From assembly GCF_024494465.1 (NCBI RefSeq), contig NZ_JAETXM010000006.1:1-64000 (forward strand): DNA of 64,000 nt, in the 5' to 3' direction. Source of the stretch: Bacillus sp. V3B. Its GTDB lineage: Bacteria; Bacillota; Bacilli; Bacillales; Cytobacillaceae. Within the stretch, counting starts at the first letter, position 1. Each line of letters begins with the position of its first letter. A model generated the notes under the pieces. The model saw only the letters and a list, made by a program, of their open reading frames with translations, had not been told where the DNA came from and ran no database searches. Of this stretch, positions 52,711 through 61,871 are shown piece by piece. The position numbers and the translations under genes were made by a program.

Positions 52711-54261
52711 ATGAATGTAGAGAAATTTCAAGAAAGTATGTACAAGTTGATAGTTGAAACATCAACACAGCTACCAAAAGATGTCCGTCGAGCAATTAAG
52801 GCTGCAAAAGAGAAAGAAAATGCGGGGACAAGATCTGCAATGGCTCTTGGAACCATTACAAATAATATTAAGATGGCTGACGATAATGTATCTCCAATCT
52901 GTCAAGATACGGGTCTTCCGACTTTTAAAATTAAAACTCCGGTTGGAGCCAATCAAATTGAAATGAAAAAGGCGATATACAATGCGATTGCTCAAGCAAC
53001 CAAAAATGGGAAGCTCCGTCCAAATTCAGTTGACTCATTAACAGGTGCAAATAGTGGTGACAATCTTGGTGGTGGAACACCCGTTATTAAATTTGAACAA
53101 TGGGAAAAAGATTATATTGACGTTCGTTTGATTTTAAAAGGTGGCGGTTGTGAAAATAAAAATATTCAATACAGTCTTCCTTGTGAATTAGATGGACTAG
53201 GACGTGCAGGGCGTGATCTTGATGGAATCCGAAAATGTATCCTCCATTCTGTTTATCAAGCACAAGGACAAGGATGTAGTTCAGGATTTATTGGGGTTGG
53301 AATTGGTGGCGATCGTTCAAGCGGCTATGATTTAGCAAAAGAACAGCTTTTCCGTTCAAATGATGACGTAAATCCAAATGAAGACTTACGCAAGCTCGAA
53401 GAATATATCATGGATAACGCAAATGAACTAGGAATTGGAACGATGGGATTTGGTGGTGAAGTAACACTACTTGGCTGTAAAGTAGGTGTCATGAACCGTA
53501 TTCCAGCAAGCTTTTTTGTATCTGTTGCTTACAACTGTTGGGCATTCCGTCGCTTAGGTGTTGAAATTCACTCTGAAACAGGTGAAATTAATGAATGGAA
53601 TTACCAAGAAGGTGAAAAGATTGACTTCACTCCCTCTGAATCGGAAAAAGAAACAGCTTCTACAACAGAAACAAGTGTAAATATCGTTGAATTACAAGCT
53701 CCTATTACAGAAGAACAAATTCGCCAACTGAAAGTCGGTGACGTCGTTCATATTAATGGCAGAATATATACTGGTCGTGATGCGATTCATAAATATTTAT
53801 CAGACAATGATTCCCCAGTTGATTTAAACGGGCAAGTTATTTACCATTGTGGCCCAGTTATGTTGAAGGATGAGGATGGAAAATGGCATGTGAAAGCAGC
53901 TGGTCCGACAACAAGTATTCGTGAAGAACCATACCAAGGTGATATTATGAAACGATTCGGTATTCGTGCTGTCATCGGCAAAGGGGGAATGGGTCCGAAG
54001 ACATTGGCTGCTCTTGAAGAGCACGGTGGAGTTTACTTGAATGCCATCGGTGGTGCGGCACAATATTATGCGGACTGTATTAAATCAGTGGATGGGGTAG
54101 ACTTAACTCAATTCGGTATCCCTGAAGCGATGTGGCATTTACAAGTCGAAGGATTTACAGCGGTTGTGACTATGGACTCTCATGGAAACAGTCTTCATAA
54201 AGATGTGGATCAATCTTCACTTGAAAAATTAGCCCAATTTAAAGAACCTGTTTTTAAATAA
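52711..54261 (+). CDS. fumA: Class I fumarate hydratase, [4Fe-4S]
   Basis: 516 residues from ATG 52711 (GGGGAGGGG upstream). Interconverts fumarate and malate. The alpha domain (1-280) has cluster cysteines in SPICQDTGLP (C64), KGGGCENKN and LLGCKVGVM; the beta domain (from about 345) has VVHINGRIYTGRDAIHKYL, YHCGPVM and GKGGMGPKTL. Fused alpha-beta form. B. subtilis uses class II FumC; class I occurs in the B. cereus group and others. L(+)-tartrate dehydratase is related, but the length and the fusion fit fumarase. It sits inside the yfk-yfj synteny as an extra gene. Confidence 0.92.
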   Translation: MNVEKFQESMYKLIVETSTQLPKDVRRAIKAAKEKENAGTRSAMALGTITNNIKMADDNVSPICQDTGLPTFKIKTPVGANQIEMKKAIYNAIAQATKNGKLRPNSVDSLTGANSGDNLGGGTPVIKFEQWEKDYIDVRLILKGGGCENKNIQYSLPCELDGLGRAGRDLDGIRKCILHSVYQAQGQGCSSGFIGVGIGGDRSSGYDLAKEQLFRSNDDVNPNEDLRKLEEYIMDNANELGIGTMGFGGEVTLLGCKVGVMNRIPASFFVSVAYNCWAFRRLGVEIHSETGEINEWNYQEGEKIDFTPSESEKETASTTETSVNIVELQAPITEEQIRQLKVGDVVHINGRIYTGRDAIHKYLSDNDSPVDLNGQVIYHCGPVMLKDEDGKWHVKAAGPTTSIREEPYQGDIMKRFGIRAVIGKGGMGPKTLAALEEHGGVYLNAIGGAAQYYADCIKSVDGVDLTQFGIPEAMWHLQVEGFTAVVTMDSHGNSLHKDVDQSSLEKLAQFKEPVFK

Positions 54262-54297
54262 GCAAAATGTCTTTTCTATATAAAATAAAGTGAAGTA

Positions 54298-54340
54298 AAA
54301 AGGATGGACCACCTGGTTCATTCTTTTTGCTTTTTTTTGG
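54298..54340 (+). terminator. Terminator of fumA
   Basis: AAAAAGGATGGACCA and TGGTTCATTCTTTTT, then GCTTTTTTTT. Confidence 0.88.
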
Positions 54341-54419
54341 AAATGTGAAACACGCATGATTCTGCCATGCTCAGAAACAATAGAAATAACAAGAAATCAC
54401 CTAAAAGGGAAGTGTGTAT

Positions 54420-55232
54420 ATGAAGTTACTTTTCAAACCGTTTCTTATTTTATTTATCCTACTTTTTGTTTCTCTATCAAGTGTATCTGCAGAAGGTTAT
54501 TCAAACAAGCCGATTCATTGGGGATTCAAAAAGGCATCTGACGGGATTCCAGCTGAAGCAGGAAAACAACTGGATGATTTGCTTGAAAAACATGGGTCTT
54601 TTTATAAAGGGGATCCAACGAAGAAAGAGATCTATTTGACCTTTGATAATGGGTATGAAAATGGCTATACAAGTAAAGTCTTAGATGTCCTAAAGAAAGA
54701 AAAAGTACCTGCTATCTTTTTTGTGACAGGCCATTATTTAAATTCGGAACCTGATCTCGTGAAAAGAATGGCGAAGGAAGGTCATATTGTAGGTAATCAT
54801 TCATGGCACCATCCTGACTTAACACAAGTAAGTGATAAGCGGGTTTACGAAGAACTCGAAAAGGTAAGGAAGAAAACGGAAGAACTAACAGGAAACAAAT
54901 CGATGAATTATTTACGGCCACCGCGAGGGGTTTTCAGCGAACGGACACTGGATTTGGCAAATAAACAAGGCTATACACATGTCTTTTGGTCATTAGCTTA
55001 TATGGATTGGAAAATCGATCAACAAAAAGGAGCGCAATATGCCTACGATAACATTATGAAGCAAATCCATCCAGGAGCTATCCTCTTGCTTCATACCGTA
55101 TCAAAAGATAATGCAGATGCCTTAGAAAATGTTATTAAAGATCTAAAGAAACAAGGGTACATCTTCAAAAGTCTAGACGACTTCACGATGAAAAAGACAA
55201 TTAAAGACCCCGTGAATGACCAGTCTAATTGA
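54420..55232 (+). CDS. pdaA: Delta-lactam-biosynthetic de-N-acetylase PdaA
   Basis: 270 residues from ATG 54420 (AAAGGGAAG upstream; GTG 54414 less likely). Signal peptide KPFLILFILLFVSLSSVSA. NodB deacetylase motifs: TFDNGYENGYT (Asn where most have Asp, as in PdaA), HSWHHPDLT metal ligands, and LRPPRGVFS. It deacetylates N-acetylmuramic acid in spore cortex for muramic delta-lactam, so it marks a spore former. Same neighbourhood as B. subtilis yfjS. Ends in its own terminator. Confidence 0.94.
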   Translation: MKLLFKPFLILFILLFVSLSSVSAEGYSNKPIHWGFKKASDGIPAEAGKQLDDLLEKHGSFYKGDPTKKEIYLTFDNGYENGYTSKVLDVLKKEKVPAIFFVTGHYLNSEPDLVKRMAKEGHIVGNHSWHHPDLTQVSDKRVYEELEKVRKKTEELTGNKSMNYLRPPRGVFSERTLDLANKQGYTHVFWSLAYMDWKIDQQKGAQYAYDNIMKQIHPGAILLLHTVSKDNADALENVIKDLKKQGYIFKSLDDFTMKKTIKDPVNDQSN

Positions 55233-55267
55233 ACAACAGTAAAAAACATTAAACGAAAAAAATAAGC

Positions 55268-55320
55268 TGAACTCCAAATAATGGACACGATTAAAGAAGG
55301 TCCATTACTCGGAGTTTTTT
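55268..55320 (+). terminator. Terminator of pdaA
   Basis: AACTCCAAATAATGGAC and GTCCATTACTCGGAGTT, then TTTTC. Confidence 0.85.
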
Positions 55321-55408
55321 CTTTATTCTCATATTGGCGTGCTTTACTCCACTCCCACTGAAAGTCTTCGTCAGCCAGTCTAGTTTGGCGAAAATATATT
55401 TTAAAGTA

Positions 55409-55506
55409 GGCTATGTTCATAATTGATTGTTGATAAATGGCCTTGGTGTATGTGACCATGTGTGTTATCCAGAATGAATAACTTAATGGATGATCATTTT
55501 AACAGT
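55409..55506. repeat. Family A repeat, copy A8
   Basis: GGCTATGTTCATAATTGATTG, GATAAATGGCCTTGGTGTATG and AGAATGAATAACTTAATGG; right end worn (CATTTTAACAGTTAG). The 396-bp gap 55233-55628 holds only this and the pdaA terminator. Confidence 0.6.
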
Positions 55507-55628
55507 TAGAGGAAGATAGGCTATCGTCACAAATATCACCTTAAAGAGTTTCATCTAGTATGGAAACTATCAAACGTGTTAGGGACTATGCTATAATACG
55601 GGGAAAAGTGAGAAACGGATGAAGTTGA

Positions 55629-56519
55629 TTGACAACAATACAAATAAATGGACCTTATAATTTTGATCTTGTACTAGATAGGTTGTCTCTTGATCCCCTA
55701 CATGTGGTTGATCAAAAAGATAGAACGGTCAAAGTCCCCCTTATCATCGATCATTTCCCTCATGTTGCAGAAGTAAAAGCAACTGGAACGACAGAAATCC
55801 CATCGTTTGTGATCACGGGTACAAATGAAGAGGGAATTTCAAAGATAAGTGAGATATTTCAATGGCATATTGATTTACAACAAATCCACCTTCATTTTGA
55901 AAAAACAACATTGAAATCGCTATTCAAAGAGCATTATGGTACCGCACTTGTTCTTGATTTTGATCTATACAATTGCCTCCTAAAATGTATCATTCACCAG
56001 CAACTTAATCTCGCTTTTGCCCATACATTAACAGAACGATTTGTGAAAACATATGGTTATGAACAAGAAAGTGTCTGGTTTTATCCGGCTCCAGAACAAG
56101 TTGCACAGCTAACAGTTGCAGATCTTCGTGAACTACAATTCAGTGGACGAAAAGCGGAATATGTTATTGGCATCGCAAAAAAAGTAGTCAATGGAGAGTT
56201 GCATTTTGATCAAATAAGAATGCTATCTGAACAGGAAATAAGTGATAAACTGATAAAATTGCGGGGCGTTGGACCATGGACCATCCAAAACTTCCTCATG
56301 TTTGGACTCGGTCGGCCCAATTTATTTCCATTCGCCGACATTGGCATTCAAAATGCCTTAAAAAAACAATTTGAGCTAGCAGAAAAACCAACAAAAGCCG
56401 AAATGGAACAATTCGTACAAGGCTGGGAACCATACTTAAGCTATGCTTCGCTCTATCTATGGCGAAGCATCGAAAAAAATGGAGTGAAACCTAATCATGC
56501 AAAAAGAACAAATAGTTAA
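55629..56519 (+). CDS. yfjP: DNA-3-methyladenine glycosylase II (AlkA-like, YfjP)
   Basis: 296 residues. HhH-GPD base-excision glycosylase: [29 protein letters not shown], and the hairpin [19 protein letters not shown] followed by FPFADIG with the catalytic Asp. Removes alkylated purines. TTG start at 55629; the GGATGAAG 9 bases before it is a weak ribosome site. Overlaps the methyltransferase gene by 23 bp, so they form an operon. Matches yfjP in the yfj block. Confidence 0.9.
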   Translation: MTTIQINGPYNFDLVLDRLSLDPLHVVDQKDRTVKVPLIIDHFPHVAEVKATGTTEIPSFVITGTNEEGISKISEIFQWHIDLQQIHLHFEKTTLKSLFKEHYGTALVLDFDLYNCLLKCIIHQQLNLAFAHTLTERFVKTYGYEQESVWFYPAPEQVAQLTVADLRELQFSGRKAEYVIGIAKKVVNGELHFDQIRMLSEQEISDKLIKLRGVGPWTIQNFLMFGLGRPNLFPFADIGIQNALKKQFELAEKPTKAEMEQFVQGWEPYLSYASLYLWRSIEKNGVKPNHAKRTNS

Positions 56520-57876
56520 ATTAACACAAAATCAAACTTTTCCATTAACGATCAAAAGACTCGGTATCAACGGGGAAGGGGTAGGTTATTTTAAAAAACA
56601 AGTCGTCTTTGTCCCAGGTGCTCTTCCAGGTGAAGAGGTTGTGGTCGAAGCAACAAAGGTTCATCCGAAATTTGCTGAAGCAAGGATCAAAAAGGTTCGT
56701 AAAAAGTCCGAGTTTCGTGTTCAACCTTTGTGTCCTGTATATGAAGAATGTGGTGGCTGTCAACTTCAACATTTAGAATATAGTCAGCAACTGAAAGAAA
56801 AACGCGATATTATCATTCAGTCACTCGAACGGCACACAAAATTAGCTGTCGATAAATTGAACATAAAAGAAACGATTGGAATGGAAGACCCGTGGAATTA
56901 CCGAAACAAAAGTCAGTTTCAGGTTGGACAAAAAGATGGACAAGTTCTTGCAGGCTTGTACGGTATCAATTCTCATCATCTTATTGATATTGAGCAGTGT
57001 GCTGTCCAGCATCCGCAAACAAACAAGGCGATCGAAACAGTGAAAGCCATTTTGCAAAAACTACAAATCCCTATTTATAATGAAAAATCAAGAAAAGGGA
57101 TTGTTAGAACGATTGTTGCTAGAGTAGGGATTCAAACAGGTGAACTGCAAATCGTGTTAATCACAGCGAAAAAGGAATTGCCTAAAAAAGAGCAAATAAT
57201 TGAAGAGATTAAGAAAAGACTTCCAGATGTGAAATCCGTGATGCAAAATATTAATGGTCAGAAAACCTCCCTTATTTTTGGAGAAGAGACCGTTAATCTT
57301 GAGGGAAATGAATTTATTCAAGAAACGTTAGGCGACTTAAGTTTTGAACTATCCGCTAGAACATTTTTTCAATTAAATCCGGAACAAACCGTCAAGCTTT
57401 ATAATGAAGTAAAAGAAGCGGCACAGCTCACGGGTAGTGAAAAAGTAGTTGATGCTTATTGTGGTGTTGGAACGATTGGTCTTTGGGTTGCCGATAAAGC
57501 GGCTGAAATTCGTGGAATGGACGTGATTTCTGAATCGATTGAGGACGCAAAGAAAAACGCAGCCCGTCATGGAATCAAGCATGCTAAGTTTGAAACGGGT
57601 AAAGCAGAAACAGTTTTACCTAAATGGGCAAAAGAAGGCTGGAAACCAGACGTTGTTATCGTTGATCCACCAAGAACAGGTCTCGATCAGCAACTGTTAA
57701 GCACGATTTTAAAAATCAAACCGAAAAAACTTGTATATGTTTCGTGTAACCCATCTACTTTGGCAAAAGATATTGATGTTCTGGCTAAAAAGTACAAGCT
57801 TGAATATATACAGCCTGTTGATATGTTCCCGCATACAAGCAATGTGGAGTGCTGTTCTTTACTAATATTGAAATAA
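56497..57876 (+). CDS. rlmCD: 23S rRNA (uracil-5-)-methyltransferase (RlmCD/RumA type, YfjO)
   Basis: 459 residues. TRAM domain at 15-70; Fe-S cysteines [14 protein letters not shown] at about 85-98; SAM motif [25 protein letters not shown]; catalytic Cys in [14 protein letters not shown]. Methylates 23S rRNA U747/U1939. Start overlaps yfjP; TGGAGTGAAACC lies ahead. Last gene of the yfl-yfj collinear block. B. subtilis has two paralogues (YefA/RlmCD and YfjO), so the exact site specificity is open. Confidence 0.9.
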   Translation: MQKEQIVKLTQNQTFPLTIKRLGINGEGVGYFKKQVVFVPGALPGEEVVVEATKVHPKFAEARIKKVRKKSEFRVQPLCPVYEECGGCQLQHLEYSQQLKEKRDIIIQSLERHTKLAVDKLNIKETIGMEDPWNYRNKSQFQVGQKDGQVLAGLYGINSHHLIDIEQCAVQHPQTNKAIETVKAILQKLQIPIYNEKSRKGIVRTIVARVGIQTGELQIVLITAKKELPKKEQIIEEIKKRLPDVKSVMQNINGQKTSLIFGEETVNLEGNEFIQETLGDLSFELSARTFFQLNPEQTVKLYNEVKEAAQLTGSEKVVDAYCGVGTIGLWVADKAAEIRGMDVISESIEDAKKNAARHGIKHAKFETGKAETVLPKWAKEGWKPDVVIVDPPRTGLDQQLLSTILKIKPKKLVYVSCNPSTLAKDIDVLAKKYKLEYIQPVDMFPHTSNVECCSLLILK

Positions 57877-57910
57877 TAAATGTAAGCATGTGTCTAATAT
57901 AAGGGGTTCA

Positions 57911-57958
57911 TTAATTTAAGCTGTGTTAAACAATCATCATTAACACAGCTTAAATTAA
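57911..57958. terminator. Palindrome after rlmCD (family A ends, copy A9)
   Basis: TTAATTTAAGCTGTGTTAA and TTAACACAGCTTAAATTAA around ACAATCATCA; the inner GCTGTGTTAA is the family A terminus. Likely terminator. Confidence 0.6.
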
Positions 57959-57990
57959 AAGAATATCGTAAAAGAAGGAGATTGAATCGT

Positions 57991-58434
57991 TTGAAAAATA
58001 CAGAAGCAAAAAGTGTGTTACCGGAAAACTATGAAGAGTTAAAAAAACAGGCTAATCGAACGTCTAGTTGGAGAGACCGTTTAGATGCAGTCGAAGAGTT
58101 AGGACAGTGGAAGAACCCACAAGTAATCGATATCCTCATGCGAATCATGAATAATGATGCGGTGTATAAAGTTCAAGAAGCTGCATTCCGTCAACTGAAA
58201 AAGTTTGGTGAAGATGTTCAATCACCGTCAAGGAAAAAAGGTGACTTGATTAAAGGTGTTACGAAGATCTTGTTAAGAGTGAAGAAGAGCTTGCCAGAAG
58301 ACCATAGCTATAAAGAATTCAAAGAGAAGTTAAAGAAGATGCGGCTTGATGTGTATGATGCATACGAAGGTGATAAGGGCACTGATTTTGATAAGTGGCT
58401 TGAAAATATGTGGGTCTCGGTATCGAAAAGGTAA
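57991..58434 (+). CDS. HEAT-repeat protein
   Basis: 147 residues from TTG 57991 (AAGGAG, ten bases upstream); TTG 57982 would be too close. Residues 25-75 hold a HEAT-like pair: WRDRLDAVEELGQWKNPQVI and AVYKVQEAAFRQLKKFGE. The rest is basic and helical, ending DFDKWLENMWVSVSKR. No catalytic motif. Probably a protein-protein adaptor; I do not know a B. subtilis counterpart for certain. Terminator follows. Confidence 0.7.
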   Translation: MKNTEAKSVLPENYEELKKQANRTSSWRDRLDAVEELGQWKNPQVIDILMRIMNNDAVYKVQEAAFRQLKKFGEDVQSPSRKKGDLIKGVTKILLRVKKSLPEDHSYKEFKEKLKKMRLDVYDAYEGDKGTDFDKWLENMWVSVSKR

Positions 58435-58451
58435 ATTTAAACTATAAAAGA

Positions 58452-58497
58452 TAGAGAGTGGAAGCCGTTAATCTATAAAGGTTTCCACTCTTTTTTA
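58452..58497 (+). terminator. Terminator of the HEAT gene
   Basis: AGAGTGGAAGCC and GGTTTCCACTCT, then TTTTTTAT. Confidence 0.87.
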
Positions 58498-58634
58498 TGG
58501 AACAGATTGTTGGTGCATTTTTAGGATTCAAAATTAAATCCGCTTTTGCAGTTCAACCTTTTCTACCTTCCTAGTATACGATAGTAAATATTAAAAAGGA
58601 TACGTTGGACTTCGGCTGAGCGATAGAAATAAAA

Positions 58635-59696
58635 TCATTCAACTTTTAAATTAATTTTTGAAACGGCATTATATCCATAGCCTTTCCGATTCCAAAACGC
58701 AGTTAGTGGTTGAATTCGACCATTTGAATCCTTTGCTCTTGAATAGATCGTATATTCTCCTGCTTTCTCCACTTTCCAGTTAAAAGACCAATTCGACCAA
58801 GCGTATGATTCATAAGGTAACTTTTCCAATTTTGCATTTTTCCATGTTTGACCTTTATCAAAGCTTAATTGGACTTCTGTTATACTTCCTTGACCGGTCC
58901 AAGCAATGCCTTCAATTTTGTGAATTCCTGTACTAAGAATCGATAAATTTAATGGTTGCTGAATCGTAGAATTCACATTTACTACTGTGACAGGCGTTTT
59001 ATCCTCATCATCATGTTTATTTGGATAGTATATATAATCCACTGTTTGGAAGGGTCCTTGGAAGTTGTGTTCAATGATTTTAATTTTACGTAGCCATTTG
59101 ACAGAAGCCATACCATACCAGTTTGGAACGATTAATCTTAAAGGATACCCGTGCTTAAAGCTCAGTGGTTTATCGTTATATTGATAAGCAATGATGGTAT
59201 CTGGATGCAAGGCTTTATCTAATGGCAGACTTCTTTCAAAATGCACAAGATCCTCCATATCTGTTCTTTTTCCAAAATCTGCTCCTTCAAAAATGATTTC
59301 TTGAGTATTTTTAGAAATTCCTACTTTTTCTAGAAGATAACCCAATGGAACTCCTGTCCATTTTCCTTGACTGATGGCTCCTTCCTCCCACTGCTCTCCA
59401 TATACCTTTGGTGTGAAATTTGCTCTTTTATTGCCAGCACATTCAATTGGAACGAAAAGGAATTGAGCAGGCATGGATAATAACTCTAAATAATGGAAAA
59501 AACTTGGTTGGTCTACATGACCAGTAATCTGTAACCAATAGTTAGAGTGGGTTAGGAATGGATAAGAAAAATGGTTTCTACGATAAAAATATTGAGTTGG
59601 AATTTTCCATTTAGTTAGAAAGTGAATAGGTGATTCTTGATTCTCAGGATTTAAACTTTTCGTTATTAAATAAGGGGTTATTCTTTTCTTCTCCAT
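58635..59696 (-). CDS. Sulfite oxidase-like molybdopterin protein (cytosolic)
   Basis: 353 residues. Molybdenum-cofactor fold of the sulfite oxidase family: FVPIECAGNKRANF with the Mo-ligand Cys (C86), WTGVPLGYLLEKVG, SFKHGYPLRLIVPNWYGMASVKWL. A Mo-co dimerisation domain from about 240 contains EGIAWTGQGSITEVQLSFDKG. No heme domain, Tat signal or membrane segment. Substrate may be sulfite, nitrate or another S/N-oxide. AGGAGGTGCCTTA precedes ATG. Monocistronic; no moa/moe genes nearby. Confidence 0.87.
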   Translation of the reverse strand: MEKKRITPYLITKSLNPENQESPIHFLTKWKIPTQYFYRRNHFSYPFLTHSNYWLQITGHVDQPSFFHYLELLSMPAQFLFVPIECAGNKRANFTPKVYGEQWEEGAISQGKWTGVPLGYLLEKVGISKNTQEIIFEGADFGKRTDMEDLVHFERSLPLDKALHPDTIIAYQYNDKPLSFKHGYPLRLIVPNWYGMASVKWLRKIKIIEHNFQGPFQTVDYIYYPNKHDDEDKTPVTVVNVNSTIQQPLNLSILSTGIHKIEGIAWTGQGSITEVQLSFDKGQTWKNAKLEKLPYESYAWSNWSFNWKVEKAGEYTIYSRAKDSNGRIQPLTAFWNRKGYGYNAVSKINLKVE

Positions 59697-59915
59697 TAAG
59701 GCACCTCCTTTATACTATCTATGATATTGCTAATCGAGCCCTATAGAACAGTTAGAAGGATTTCAGTAAAATGAAGGGAAAATACTTGGAAATAATAGAG
59801 GGTGAATATGTCTTTAAGGGGTTTATCCAAAATATAGTGTATTTTAAGAATCTCAATAGATTGGTAAATGTCTTTCTGTTGTTTAGACGTTAATTCAATT
59901 GAAGAAACTAGTAAG

Positions 59916-59955
59916 AAAGGAATCATCTGCTTAGGGAAAAGCAGATGATCCTTTA
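59916..59955 (-). terminator. Terminator of the flavodoxin operon
   Basis: AAAGGATCATCTGCTT and AAGCAGATGATTCCTTT arms with TTCCCT loop, then CTTACTAG. It lies inside a 75-codon frame, which is therefore not a gene. The gap 59697-60065 holds nothing else except worn GTGCCTGGTAC family B tracts near 60018. Confidence 0.75.
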
Positions 59956-60065
59956 ATGAGGGATACATTTGGGAAAATATCTTATTGAGTTTATGAACAT
60001 CAAAAGCATAATTGGATAGTGCCTGGTACTTGGTATCGTTGAAACTAATATAAAAAGTTTAGTGC

Positions 60066-60857
60066 CTAATGCGTGACAGTTTTCAAAGATGTATTTAATT
60101 TGTTAGCTTTTTCAATTTCATGAAAGTCACATTCTTTTTGATATGTACATTCTGAACAATTATTATGACCATTTTTTTTGAAATAACGATCTAGCTTTTC
60201 AATGTGGGTTTTCACAAATTTAAGGTACATGAATCCTTTTGCAACATCATGTTCAGCTGGATAAATCAAATGGCGTTTGCCATCAATTACGGATAACAAT
60301 TCAATTTTATCAGGTAGTACACCGAAAGCTTTTTGTGAAAAAATGATGATTAAATACTTGTATAATTTAATCAGGCTTTCATCCGCATCAAGCAAATATT
60401 TCTTTACACTAAAAGTATTTTTGGACCATTCCCCCACATCTATTGTTAGGGAAATTTTTGTACCGATTTCATCAACGGAAGTTTGGATCCTTTCGTATAG
60501 AAACAGAGGTGGTTGATCCGACTTTTCAGATGTTAAAAATAAAAGCAAATGATCCGTCACTTTGGCTAAAATCATATAATAGTGAATTTTGTTTTCAAAT
60601 AAGCTAGGATGGATCGATTCCCAATATTGATCAATAAGTTTTAATAAATTCAATTTATTTTGTTCATTTAATGGTAATCGATAATAGTCACTTATGATTT
60701 TGTTAACTGAGAACTGAACCATCTGTCTCCATTTAACCTCATCACTATTTTTCCTTAAAATATATTGATGGTAAAATTTATAAGGGCATCTTATAAAGGA
60801 TTCTAAATGGTAATCAGTTAGGGTTTTGATAGAGATCAGATGGTTCTTTGTTTTCAT
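60066..60857 (-). CDS. Degenerate Cas4/AddB-like PD-(D/E)XK Fe-S protein
   Basis: 263 residues. Cysteines are placed as in Cas4 and AddB iron-sulfur nucleases: one near the N-terminus (C24, FIRCPYKFYHQYIL) and a C-terminal CxxC-x5-C (C234, C237, C243: CSECTYQKEC). Between them, SLTIDVGEW (D140) and FSVKKYLLD take the place of the D...ExK core, but the Glu is Ser150. A QxxxY-like LYKYLII follows. So the Fe-S fold seems kept while catalysis is doubtful. AGGAGGA of this gene overlaps the flavodoxin stop, 11 bp apart, so they are coupled. No CRISPR genes nearby. Confidence 0.6.
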   Translation of the reverse strand: MKTKNHLISIKTLTDYHLESFIRCPYKFYHQYILRKNSDEVKWRQMVQFSVNKIISDYYRLPLNEQNKLNLLKLIDQYWESIHPSLFENKIHYYMILAKVTDHLLLFLTSEKSDQPPLFLYERIQTSVDEIGTKISLTIDVGEWSKNTFSVKKYLLDADESLIKLYKYLIIIFSQKAFGVLPDKIELLSVIDGKRHLIYPAEHDVAKGFMYLKFVKTHIEKLDRYFKKNGHNNCSECTYQKECDFHEIEKANKLNTSLKTVTH

Positions 60858-60868
60858 CGAAGGTCCTC

Positions 60869-61318
60869 CTATTTATTTAAATGTCTAGCAAACTCTTTTC
60901 CGAATTCTTTACAATTTTCAATATCATCTGGAGATGGGCTTGTATCAACCTTTAATCCTTCAAGGACGATTTCTGCTCCTCGTTCTTTTAATTTTTCGAT
61001 TAAAATATCAACCGCACCGGCATACTGATCGTAAGCAGTATCACCAGAACCAAATACGACAGCCTTTTTTCCTGATAAATTAATTTCATCCATTTCTTCA
61101 TATAAATCTAAAAATTCATCAGGTAGATCTCCCTCTCCCCATGTATAGGAACCTAGTAAAATTCCATCAAACTTTTCGAGCCTAGAGGCTGATGGACTCT
61201 CAATAATATCATTAATTTCTAAATCATTTCCAGTTTGTCGTATTCCTTCCGCAATCGCATTGGCCATTTCCTCGGTATTTCCAGTCATTGATGCAAAAAC
61301 CATAATCATTTCAGACAT
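60869..61318 (-). CDS. Flavodoxin
   Basis: 149 residues, short-chain flavodoxin length. FMN phosphate loop SMTGNTEEMANAI at 10-22; FMN-ring loops GSYTWGEGDLPDEF (56-69) and GSGDTAYDQYAGAVD. Cytosolic electron carrier that replaces ferredoxin when iron is short. Two Fur boxes at 61402-61445 in its promoter support iron control, as for B. subtilis ykuN and ykuP. The ribosome site GGGGGAAAAAATA precedes ATG. Cotranscribed with the Cas4-like gene. Confidence 0.93.
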   Translation of the reverse strand: MSEMIMVFASMTGNTEEMANAIAEGIRQTGNDLEINDIIESPSASRLEKFDGILLGSYTWGEGDLPDEFLDLYEEMDEINLSGKKAVVFGSGDTAYDQYAGAVDILIEKLKERGAEIVLEGLKVDTSPSPDDIENCKEFGKEFARHLNK

Positions 61319-61401
61319 TATTTTTTCCCCCTTAAGTAAGTGAGTAAACTCTCTTCTGTAAATTTTACAAACAGTGATGTATATGGTTCTATTTTAATAA
61401 C

Positions 61402-61445
61402 TGATAACAATTATCAGTTATTAATAATAATGATAATCATTATCA
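61402..61445. promoter_or_regulatory. Two Fur boxes upstream of flavodoxin
   Basis: TGATAACAATTATCA at 61402-61416 and TGATAATCATTATCA at 61431-61445; the second matches the 7-1-7 consensus perfectly. They lie 84-127 bases before the flavodoxin start. Confidence 0.9.
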
Positions 61446-61496
61446 GTTAAAAAAGCAACAATAAATTGAAAATTTTATAATATTAAATATAAAAAA

Positions 61497-61529
61497 GACG
61501 TTGGATATGAAACTCCACGTCCTTATTTT
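61497..61529 (+). terminator. Hairpin between Fur boxes and DUF1540 gene
   Basis: GACGTTGGA-TATGAAAC-TCCACGTC, then CTTATTTTCC; no gene ahead of it on the + strand. Confidence 0.5.
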
Positions 61530-61661
61530 CCTTCTTTTTCACTTAATCTAAAATTCTTGTAAAGTAAAAACATCGAAAAAATGGATATATTCTTATGAGC
61601 TTAGAATTAAATCACCTTCTTTTGGGCATATTACATATTAGATAAAAAGGAGGTGTTTAAT

Positions 61662-61817
61662 ATGGCGAAAGATGTAAAATGCGAAGTGAATAGCTGTAAT
61701 TATTGGGCAGCAGGAAACCAATGTAATGCAACTTCTATTTATGTTGTAAATCGTACAAAAGCGCATGCTTCTACTTCTGAAGAAACAGATTGCAAAACTT
61801 TTGAACCTAAGATTTAA
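61662..61817 (+). CDS. DUF1540 small cysteine-containing protein
   Basis: 51 residues from ATG 61662 with AAAAAGGAGGTG upstream. VKCEVNSCNYWAAGNQCNAT then TDCKTF gives the four conserved cysteines of DUF1540 (C7, C12, C21, C44), probably a small metal or disulfide knuckle. DUF1540 proteins are common in Firmicutes spore formers; function unknown. Too short for usual ORF cutoffs. Own terminator at 61824. Confidence 0.88.
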   Translation: MAKDVKCEVNSCNYWAAGNQCNATSIYVVNRTKAHASTSEETDCKTFEPKI

Positions 61818-61823
61818 TTCACC

Positions 61824-61857
61824 TGAAGGCAACTTCTTTGGTTGCCTTCTCTTTTAT
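61824..61857 (+). terminator. Terminator of the DUF1540 gene
   Basis: GAAGGCAAC and GTTGCCTTC around TTCTTTG, then TCTTTTAT. Confidence 0.88.
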
Positions 61858-61871
61858 CAGTATAACCAATA

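Noticed and set aside
59741-59968. 75-codon minus-strand frame
   Set aside because: No ribosome site, biased composition, and the strong terminator hairpin at 59916-59955 lies inside it.
61638-61832. 64-codon minus-strand frame
   Set aside because: Antisense shadow of the DUF1540 gene, which has a perfect ribosome site and conserved cysteines.
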